The position numbers were made by a program, and so were the translations under genes. From Lutjanus erythropterus (Eukaryota > Chordata > Actinopteri > Lutjaniformes > Lutjanidae): DNA of 64,000 nucleotides. The stretch covers positions 29,985,920-30,049,919 of the forward strand of contig CM034599.1 of NCBI GenBank assembly GCA_020091685.1. Direction: 5' to 3'. Below are positions 26,001-36,500 of this stretch, in pieces. Below the pieces are notes generated by a model that searched no databases, was not told the origin of the DNA, and was given only the letters and a program-made list of their open reading frames with translations. Each line of letters opens with the position of its first letter. The stretch's first letter is position 1.

Positions 26001-29000
26001 AAAGGTCAGTGTTGCATAACTTCCACTAATTCTGTGATGCTCTGGTATAAATGTCTAATATGATACATGATTACTAGGGGTGTCATGATTCACTCATGCA
26101 TCCGATGCATTGGACTTTAATGTGTAAGATACGAGTGCATCGATTTAGGCGACCTGTATCAGTAAAAAGCTGAACATGAATCGGAAACAAATTGATGCAG
26201 CACTGGCGTATCAATACATCTTATTAGGACGTGCATATATTTCATTTTTGGCATCAAGGAGCTGCTGCTGTAACTTTCCTCCGTTTTCTTTCTCCTGTCT
26301 CTGCCAGCACCGCTCTTGCTGGACACCTGCTGCCGCACTCACATAAAACAAGTGCTCCCTCTCCTGTGTCTCCTCTTGATTTACTCAAAACAGACCGCGC
26401 TGAAAACAGTGACAGAAGTGACATTGTACCGCGTCGCACCACCAAACATTCATAGTGCGCAAGTGTGGAATAGGTTTGTGTTTTATAAGAAAGATGAGAA
26501 ATGCTGCTGTAAATCATTTATGCAAAACATGTCAGACAGCAGAGTACAGAGCCATGAGTCTGACCCACTGATGTCACTGTGAGAGCAGGTGACACTTCAC
26601 TGTTCCTCCACACTGATCAAAACCACAGCACTCTTCATATGAAACAGAGCAGCAGAGAATCTTACTGCAAAAATACTAATATTTTAAGCAGTTTTAAAGT
26701 TTGTTCAGTTTCTCATTCACACACGAGACTCATAATAAGATATTAACACCACTGTGATGTCTCCTTCTCTCTGTCTCTCCTGTTACTTTAGTTTGGGATC
26801 AGGATCAGGATTTCTTTTTGCCACTAAAAGCACTCTGCAAATGTACCATTAATTGAATCAAAATGTAAAGATTCACACATTGCATTATCTTGTATTGCAT
26901 CATATCATATCATGACAGAGCTGAATTGTATCGAACCAAATCGTTGGCCATTTAATAATATATCGTATGAACATGTATTGAGATATGAACTGAATCGTGT
27001 CAGTCAGTGAGATACACACCCCTATTGACTACGAGGCATCACAAAAAAAAAAAAATTCTCTGAAGCAATGTGTTACAAGAAAATAACACACACAAAAAAT
27101 AATTTTAGTCTTTGAATTTAATATAATGTAAGTCAAGGAAAATTGGCATATTCTTACATTTTAGGAGCTGGAACCATCAAATGTTTGGCATTTTCTTTGA
27201 GAACTGACAAACAATTTATCGATGATCAAAAAAGGTTCAGATTCATCTTCAATTAATTGCTAAAAGTAAATACTAAGGTCTAAAACTAATTGCAGCTCTA
27301 GTCTTGTTTTCTACAAACTACATGCTAGACAACTTACTTAACATTTTATGTAAAACTCTTTATAGTGTGACAGTTAACTTAGCTAACTGTGTAGCACTGA
27401 GATTTTGGATGAGTAAATCAGCATATTCAGGTCAGTGCTTTACTTGCAAAAACTGCAAGTTTTGTTTCCAAGCAGGTCACACAGTGGTGTCAGATCTGCG
27501 TATGTGTGTGCCATACCTCTGGCTTCTGTAAAACACAGACGATGGCTTTTCATTTATTTTTTTTTTTTTTTTTCTCAGATATGTTTATTAAATTTTAAGT
27601 TTTTGTAAACACACAAATAACAAATAATAAACAGCTCAGCAAAAACGTTGGCCTACACAGTCAACATTACATATATATATATTAACATATATAAAAGTTC
27701 TTAAAGAAAACAAATGGTTAAAACATACTCCAACAAGGTCCAACAAAAGTTCAGATGACAAGAGAGGCACTGTTATTACCATATAATAAGTTAAAAGATA
27801 AAAAAAGGGGGCATGAGAATGAGTCCACAGTCAGTCAAACATAACATTTGCAAGTGTCGAAGCCACTGTGGAGTTGGAAAAGCGGAGGTATGGAGTCCAT
27901 ATTTTCATAAACTGTCCTTTGGATGAGTGAAGTAGGCATGTCAAATATTCAAGAGGAAAACATTCCAAGATTAGTTTATGCCAATTTGCTTTAGAAGGAG
28001 GTTTGTCATTTATCCATGATAAAAAGATGTTCTTTCTAGCAGCATATGCAAGGATACTGTACAGTCTGCGAGAGCTAGTACCAACAACTGGAACTTGACT
28101 CGGATGCCCGAGAAGCAAAGAAATTGGGTTCACACACAAAGAAATACCAAATATTTTCCCCATGTCTTGGATAACATCCATCCAATATGCTTGAATTTTG
28201 GGACAGGACCACACACAATGAGTGTAAGTCCCCACAGAAATTTTACATTTTAAACACAAGGGTGAGACCTGAGGTTTCATTTTGTGCCTTTTGTTGGGAG
28301 AGATTTGCAAACGGTGCAAAATTTTAAATTGCAACAGCCTGGCACGGTTACACACGGAAATCTTTTTTGTATGATCCCATATCGCCTCCCATTCATCCTC
28401 ATCAATATTTACACCAAGTTCATTTTGCCATATCTTTGCAACATTCTGTGCACCCGATACTTCAATCTGGTTTAAGATATTGTAAAAACGAGTTATAGAT
28501 TTTTTGGTTGGACCAAGGAGAAGCAACTGCTCTATTGCTGATGTTGTGGCATTGATATTGAAAGTAGTTTTTCTGGCTATGAAATCTCGAACCTGAAGGT
28601 ATCGAAAGAAATTATGTTTAGGGAGATTGTATTTTTTATTGAGTTGTTCAAAAGACAGCAGAGAAGCACCGTCAAATAAATCACACATTTTCTTTATCCC
28701 CTGGGATGTCCAAGTGTTATAACCACTGTCCAACATACCCGGTAAGAAACCCGGATTACCTTGAATTGGGATCAATAAAGAGGTTAAATCAGACCTCCCT
28801 TCAAGTTTTCGAGTTGCAAACCACACTTTAAGAGTATTACAGATTATAGGATGATTATTACAAAGGCTCCTAGCTGATTTTAAATTTTTACAGAATAGAA
28901 GGCCCAGTAGGGAGCCAGAGGTTTGTGACTTTTCCAGGTCCAGCCAAACAGAGGTAGGGTCCTCCTTAACCCATTCTGCTATGAATCTTAGCTGAGATGC

Positions 29001-32000
29001 TAGTTGGTACCATCTGATATTGGGGACATCCAAACCTCCTTTTGAGCTAGAAAGCTGTAACTTTGACATTTTTAATCTAGGTTTTCTTTTGTTCCATATG
29101 AAATCACTCAACCAACCATTAAGTAGTTTATGTACCTTGTTAGATATAAACACTGGGATCATCTGTAAAGGGTACAGTAATCTTGGCAAGACATTCATTT
29201 TAATGAGAGAGACTCTTCCCAGCAGTGACAAAGGCAGTGGAGCCCACCGATCTAGGTCCTTCTTTATACCATTTAAGAGAGGATTAAAGTTGGCCTTAAA
29301 CATCTGATGAAACATGGGAGTGATCTGTATACCCAGATACACAAAACCTGACATGGACCAGCGAAATGGGAAAGATGGCAGAGAATTAATTCTATCTCTG
29401 AGACCTCCCATTGGCATAGCCAAGGACTTAGAAAAATTAATCTTATAACCAGAAAAAGATCCGAACAGACTAATAATGTCAACAAGACGCAAAACAGACG
29501 TCGCAGGGTCTGACATATATAACAAAATATCATCTGCGTAAAGGGAAATCTTGTGCTGGGTTTTACCTACATTTATACCACTAATTGCTGGATCCTGCCT
29601 GATAGCCTCAGCTAAAGGTTCTACAGCAAGAGCAAAAAGGGCTGGGCTGAGGGGGCAGCCTTGACGTGTTGAGCGATTAAGCGGAAAACTATCTGATCGG
29701 TAACCATTTGTAATAACTGAAGCTAAGGGGTTATTGTATAAAAGCTTAATCCATTTGATAAAATTTTCCCCCAAATCGAATTCATGCAAAATACGGAACA
29801 AATAAGGCCATTCAACACGATCAAAGGCCTTTTCGGCATCTAATGAAATGACCATGCTGTCAGTTTCTTGTGTTTGGCAGAGAGTAATGATATTCAAGAG
29901 TCGTCTGACATTGTGACTAGAATTCCTGCCTTTGATAAACCCCGTCTGGTCTTCCTTGATGATAGATGGTAGAACTCCCTCCAATCGAAGTGCCAATATC
30001 TTAGATAATAGCTTAAAGTCTTGATTTAGAAGGGCAATAGGCCTATATCCTGAACAATCTTCAGGGCATTTACCTTTTTTGAGGATTAAAGTAATATCAG
30101 CTTCCCTTAACGAATGAGGAAGTGTGCCAGATATGAAAGAGTGTTCCAGCATCTCCAGGAAGGGGTCTATCACCAGTTCGCTAAATTCTTTATAAAATTC
30201 ACAACTCAGGCCATCAGGTCCTGGTGCTTTACCTGACTGCAGACTTTTAAGTGCTAACAAGGCCTCCTCCCTGGAGATAGGAGCATTTAACTTACATTTT
30301 TGAGAGTCAGAGATACTAGGGAGGTTTAATCTTTCCAAAAAAGAGTCCATGTTCTCTAAGGCTCCCACTGACTGGTCTGCCTCATATAGCCGAATGTAAA
30401 ACTGCCTAAAAGTGTTGTTAATTTTTTTACTGTCGAAGTGACATACACCACTTGAGTCCAAGATTGAAGGTATCACTTGGGAGTCTGTCCTAATTTTGGT
30501 TAGGCGAGACAGATATTTATTAGGCTTATCCGCATACTCATATAGCCTTTGCTTTGAAAAAAGAATAGCGTTCTTGGCTTGTTGAGTTAATAACGCATCT
30601 AAGGCAGCCTGTGTGGCACACTTCCTCTGTAATAATAAGGGGTCTGATGATGAGCAGAGTGCTTTCTTGATATCCAACAGTTCATTTTCAAGTTGTAGTT
30701 GTTGTTCCAACTGCTTCCGCTTTTTGGAAGCTGAATAGGCTATAATCAATCCCCTGATATATGCTTTGGATGTTTCCCACAATAAGGAAGGGTTACTAAC
30801 AGATTGAGAGTTAATGCTAAGAAATATCTTAAATTCGGTTCTCAGATAAAGGGTAAATTTCTCATCCTTAAGAAGACGTGAATCAAATCTCCATCGTCTA
30901 CTTTTCAGAGAATCTCCACCTATCGATAAATCCAAAAGTACAATTGCATGATCGCTAATAACAATGTTGCCTATTACACACGATACTACACAATGCACTA
31001 ATGATTTGGGTAGGAAAAAATAATCAATTCGAGTATGGCATTTATGAGGGGGAGAATAGAATGTAAACTCTTTATTAGATGGATGGAGGGTCCGCCATGT
31101 ATCAGCAAAATTAATTTCTTCACAAATTGCCAAAAGGGCGCTAGCCTGCTTTGATAAAGGTGAGTTTCGAGGGGGATGTCTGTCAACTAAAGGATTGAGT
31201 AGACAGTTAAAGTCTCCTCCTACCAATGCCACCGCCGAGAATAAGTCTGCAAATTCTGAGAAGGCTTTAGTCAAAAAATCCGGACAATAATTTGGTGGGC
31301 AATACAGATTCATGATAGTAATTTCTTCACCGTACAAGATGCCTTTGACAATCACAAACCTTCCATATTTATCCTTAACACATGTCTTCAGCTGAAATGG
31401 AAGGTTTCTATGGATCAATATGACTACCCCTCTACTACTAGAGGTAAAAGAGGAAAAATAAATCTGGCCAACCCAACTGTGTTTAAGCTTGAGGTGTTCA
31501 TTGTCATCAAGGTGTGACTCTTGTAGTAAGGCCACATCTACTCGTTCCCTTTTCAATAAAGCATAAACCTTTCTCTGCTTCACCTTCCCTCGTAAACCCC
31601 TTATATTCCATGAGCAAAGTTTTATCTTATTTAACTGTCGCATCATATCAACAGAAGTGGACCAATCCCCAGTGGGAGGCCAAATATAAGACCAAGCACC
31701 CTATCTTGCATCACTATATCATTCTGTTCAACTAACATAACCAAATGTGTTAAGATAACAAAAAGGTGAATGTAACAGGCCAATGCCGAGCATAAGATAC
31801 GAACATAACATTAAACCATAACAATAAACAGTAGAAGAAACGTAAATGAGGAGGGGGTTCTTCCCCAGATTGCAGGGGGATTGCTGTTTTATGAGGCACC
31901 TGTCAGCCAGCACGTTTCTCATAAAAGAAACAAACAAACTGAAAATGAGTGAGAAGGAGGAAATCACTCCAATCACCAGTGCACAAACAACTAGAGCAAG

Positions 32001-33496
32001 TGTCATAGCTCAGTTGACAGGGCTCCACAGAAACACCCGCTAAAGATTATAACATAATAAACAAAGGATTTAGATCCAAGCTGAATAGTGAGACACGGTC
32101 TTATAGAACAGTTCGAGTTAAATGGGCTAAGTGCTGGCAATAGTAATATTTGGTAAAAAGCCCACAGAGTAAGTTATAATATGAAAATTAAAACAAAAGA
32201 AATCATATATATGAATGACTCACTGTCCAGACCACGTTCGCTTGTCAGCCGCACCTTAATCAGTCCTGGTTTGCAACACTGGCCGCAAAAGACAGGGCTT
32301 CAGCCGAGGAGAGAAAAGTTTTCCTTGTGCCATTGAATGACACCTGTAGCTTCGCGGGGAAAAGCATGGAGTATTCCGCTCCGATTTCCCTGAGGCGTTG
32401 TTTAGCTTCATCAAACTTCTTCCGTCTCTGAAGCACTGCAGCAGACAGGTCGTGATAGAAGGAAACCTTTCTTCCCTCGAAGGTTATATCGCCGTTCGCT
32501 GCTTTGCGCCTCACTGCAGCCATGACTCTCTGCTTATCGGGAAACGCATGAAACCGGACGATGACCGGGCGTGGACGCTGTTCGGAGCCGGGCTTGGGTG
32601 CCAGAGACCGGTGAGCTCTTTCAAGCTTGACACGGCCTCCCTTGGTATCCATATTGAGAAAGTTCGGGAGCCAGCGCTCAAAAAAGTCCAAAGCATTTCC
32701 CCCTTCCGTGTTCTCTGGAATGTTAAAAATGCGTATGTTCTTTCGTCGTCCTCTGTTCTCAAGCTCGTCTACCTGGCCTGACAGTGACTCGACTTTCTTC
32801 TCAAGGGCTAAAATTTTAGCAGCCTGGGGCTCGTTAGCAGTTTCCAGTTGTAGCGTTCTGGCCTCCACCTCGTCCAATCGATCCCTCGCCCTCTTCAGTT
32901 CGTTGGTGTGTGAGAGGACTGTTTTTGCCAGAGGGTCGAGTTTATCGTTGATAACAGCCATCAGTTTACTGGTCATCAGGTCAAGCGCTTTGGCGAGCCC
33001 AGGATCCAGTTCAATCTCGCTGTCATCTTCATCGTTATCGCAGCCATGTTGAGCTAATGGTGTAGCCGAGTTGTCGGTGGCGTGCTGTCGCGGTTTGTTG
33101 CTTTTGCTCTTAGTCGACGGCATAGTACCCTGTTGTTTTGTCCAGAACTGTTCTAAAGTCATGCTACTGTTCTAACATTAGAAAAAAGAACCGTGTCTCT
33201 ATTGAAAATGTTAAATATATGTTGGGTGTTAACGGAGCTCCCGTGAAACCGACCGTCTCCTAAGCCGTCATCACGTGACCCTCCATTTATTTTTTTTTAA
33301 CAATCTTCCGTCATAGCAGGGCACAGTGAATCGATGGAAGATTTTGCTCATAATCGCTGCTTGTTTGTCTGGCTTTTCCACCATCCCTGGTGGTCAATAA
33401 AAAAAATATTAAAAGATGATTACCCAAAGGTTTTGCCAGCAAAGTAAAACAAGATGCTGTATTTTCTAAAGCATCACGGGTTAACTCAGTTTTTCT

Positions 33497-33569
<73 letters not shown>

Positions 33570-36500
33570 TTTTTCTACATAAAACACTTTCTTTTCTTCT
33601 CTCAAACTTTAGTGACAACGGTGAAGATGACAGTCAGGACAAAAGAGAGGAGACAGTTCAGAGCTTCCATCCATCCCAGGAGCCAACTATCCTCATCACA
33701 GGTGTGTGCGTGTGTGTAGTGTTAAGAGTTTTTTAAGCATTTTTTAAAGTAGTTTTTTCTTAACTTATCAGAGCGAAAATTGCTCCCTGGCCCTATTAAA
33801 TAAACCATTTTCTCCCAACTCAGAATTAATAATTAAATAAAAGAAAAAAAAAACAATAAAACATGTGTTTTCATCTTTATCCGCCAGAATATGTTACAAC
33901 AGCAGGATCGATGACAACCAGATTGAAACAATTCCTTGCCTCAGAATGAAATAACAAAGGCTTTTCTCAAGGGGTAAGGACGAACCTAACCAGTGCAGTT
34001 CATAACATGATGAGAATTGGCAGTGAGCTGTGTGTTCGTAAGTTAACACACTTTTGATTACAGTAAAAGCCTGCACCACGGTTTTGATATGTCCTGCACA
34101 CAGTTGCATGCCCCCACTGATAGTGTTTCAGACAACAGCAGTAGAGCATTTTGCCTGCCTGATTCTGTTTACTTGCTCAGATTTTATTGATCTGGTCCTC
34201 CTTCCTTGCTGTTTGTGCTTCTACCATGGATAAATAGGTTGCGTAGTTAAAGTCTGCTAGTCTGCTCCGGTTCTTTTATTTTGAAAATTGACTGGATTCT
34301 GGTGCAGTGGTTAGCACTGCCGCCTCACAGCAAGAAGGTCCTGAGTTCGATCCCCCAGCTCCCTGGTTGGGGCAAGGCCTTTCTGTGTGGAGTTTGCATG
34401 TTCTCCCCATGTCTGCGTGGGTTCTTTCCGGGTTCTCCGGCTTCCTCCCACAGTCCAAAGACATGCATGCTAGGTTAATTGGTGACTCTAAATTGCCCGT
34501 AGGTGTGAGTGTGAGTGTGAGTGGTTGTCTGTCTATGTGTCAGCCCTGCAATGAACTGGCGACTTGTCCAGGGTGAACCCCGCCTCTCGCCCAATGTCAG
34601 CTGGGATAGACTCCAGCAGCCTGTGACCCTTACGGAATAAGCGGTTACAGAAAATGAATGACTGGATTCTCTCTGGTTTTTGACTTCCTACCTGCTAGAT
34701 CTGCTACATGCTAATTGACTCGGCATCTGCCATTTGTTGGGCACATTGAGACGCTGCTGGTGGAATCAGAAGCGTTGTTTAGAACGGCAGCGAACCGCTT
34801 CAGCTGCTGTGGCACAGCTGTAACGCAACGCAGCATGTCTGGTGGAATTAATCTGTATGACTTTGGTTTAGGCGACTATTATGAGATAGAGTATTAGGAT
34901 TTTAGTGTAGTACTGCAATGATTAATTGATTACTTGCCAACATTTAATTAATTGCCAATTATTCTGGTAATCAGTTTGAATCAAAGTTAACTTTCTCAAA
35001 TGTGAATATTCTTTGCTTTCTTTACTCCTCTGTGAGGACTGAATGTATTTGGGTTGGGGACAAAACAAGATATCTGTGCATGTCATTGTGGGCTTTGGGA
35101 AACACTGATAGACAAATTTTTTTCCCCCCATTTTCTGACATTGTAGAGACCAAAGAACTAATCGATTAATTGAGAAAACATCTACATATTAATTGACATT
35201 GAAAGTAACCATTTGATTCAGCCCTCTTCTCCAGTGCTGCATATTAAAGCATAAACACAAAACTATCAGATAATGGTGAACACTTTAGGACATAAGATTT
35301 GCAGAAAGTTATTTAAAACGTTGTGTCTTCAGAGGCTTCCTTTCATGATATACCTCACTTAGGATGTTCTCATAGGTCACCTTTCCAGAGATTTATGGTT
35401 ACAGTGGTGCACCATCACACACACATTGTGCTCCAAGATTACACTTACTGTATTTTGGTGGAGCAGGGTGTGCAAGTATTGAACATGGCAAATTTTCGCC
35501 CATTCCCGGTACTCATTGTGATGTCATAGGTCACAACTTGACTCAGTATTGATGCAGACTCTTTAAAGAAACTCTTGAGTTTTAGTTTTCCTCAAACTGT
35601 TTTTTACTGTCCAATAAACTTGACAGTTGAATGTAATTGATTATGTAAGTTTGGGGGGGTTTAACATACACTTAAAAGCACACACAAGCAGAGTATACCC
35701 TCGGGTAGCCAGGTTCTGGGAAACACTCGTCAGTGAATCATAAACCCACCCAGTGAAATCTGCAGTGATTGCTTCAACACGGCCAGCCATGCGGTGGTCT
35801 CCCCCTTCCTGCATCACACAGAGCAGGCGTGATGTCACATCTGCTGAGTCATGCCCCCTGTGCTGCAGCGGTGCAATCTGCTGGGATAACCCAGTGATCG
35901 CTCTCTCAATGGCCGTGTTTGTGTTCACAGCCAAACTCAAGCCGCCCAAGAGGATAATACAGATGCCAAACACGTTGATGTTATAGAGGCTTTCGCAGTT
36001 TCTGTTGTTTGGGTCTCACTCTCTGCACTTTCTTTCACTTACACACACATGTCCCAGTCTGACCTCAGTGATGATGGATGGAGGTTGTAGATTGCGCAGG
36101 TTCTTGGCTCAAACACGCAGTTGTTTGCAGTCCAGAAGGGTTTTACAATGCTTTCTAGTGTTTTTAACTTGTCAGTGAAAATCACCCAGCACATATCTCT
36201 TATCTTCCTGCACTGATGAATTTGTCTCCCTATTTTCTCTTTATTCTGAGCTTTTTAACATTAAGGGTGTGTGTTCCAAAATTGTCACAGTATTTAGACT
36301 AATTCAGCTGTCCAACAAATCAGTCTCTGGGCGTTTCTCTCTTGGCCTCAAGCACTGTGATGGAAACAAGCCATATATTCAAGTCAGGGGCTGTTGAAAT
36401 AGGCTAATGGATTCTTAATGCATTGTTACCACTTCTTGTTTATATTGTACAGCCTCAGTCTGGTAACCCCAGCCACCAACTAATTCCTTGCCACCTTCAG

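Larger units (their letters stand above)
27566..33283 (-). mobile_element. full-length L1 (LINE-1) retrotransposon, apparently intact
   Basis: It lies antisense to XRCC4. On the minus strand the order is a short 5' UTR (about 120 bp, starting GAGGGTCACGTGATGACGG, with a CACGTG E-box), ORF1, a 613-bp spacer, ORF2, a 3' UTR of about 250 bp with AATAAA (complement of 27584-27589), and an A tail. The sequence CATTTA plus nine T flanks both sides (27551-27565 and 33284-33298), a 15-bp target-site duplication. On the right the T run meets AA, the TTTT/AA site preferred by L1 endonuclease. Both ORFs are open end to end, suggesting recent insertion. Confidence 0.92.
26005..33612 (+). other. XRCC4: XRCC4 intron 5 (7.6 kb)
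   Basis: This intron is mostly transposon: a 950-bp hAT-like element, a hAT-derived repeat and a full-length antisense L1. A CT/CA microsatellite sits just before the acceptor. Without the L1 the intron would be under 2 kb. Confidence 0.8.

Noticed and set aside
25736-26029. 97-codon ORF starting upstream of XRCC4 exon 5 as an independent start
   Set aside because: The upstream part is intron. The acceptor at 25839 and frame with exon 4 show it is read-through.
32398-33052. Plus-strand ORFs of 127 and 141 codons over L1 ORF1
   Set aside because: Shadows of ORF1 on the other strand. The minus frame has the L1 ORF1p architecture.
34301-34400. Functional tRNA gene from the A and B boxes
   Set aside because: No cloverleaf acceptor stem or mature tRNA 3' end. 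The promoter boxes belong to the SINE head.
35641-35973. Tetraspanin-like protein suggested by the hydrophobic N-terminal helix
   Set aside because: Only one membrane segment is visible and no CCG motif or large-loop cysteine pattern. Left as unassigned.
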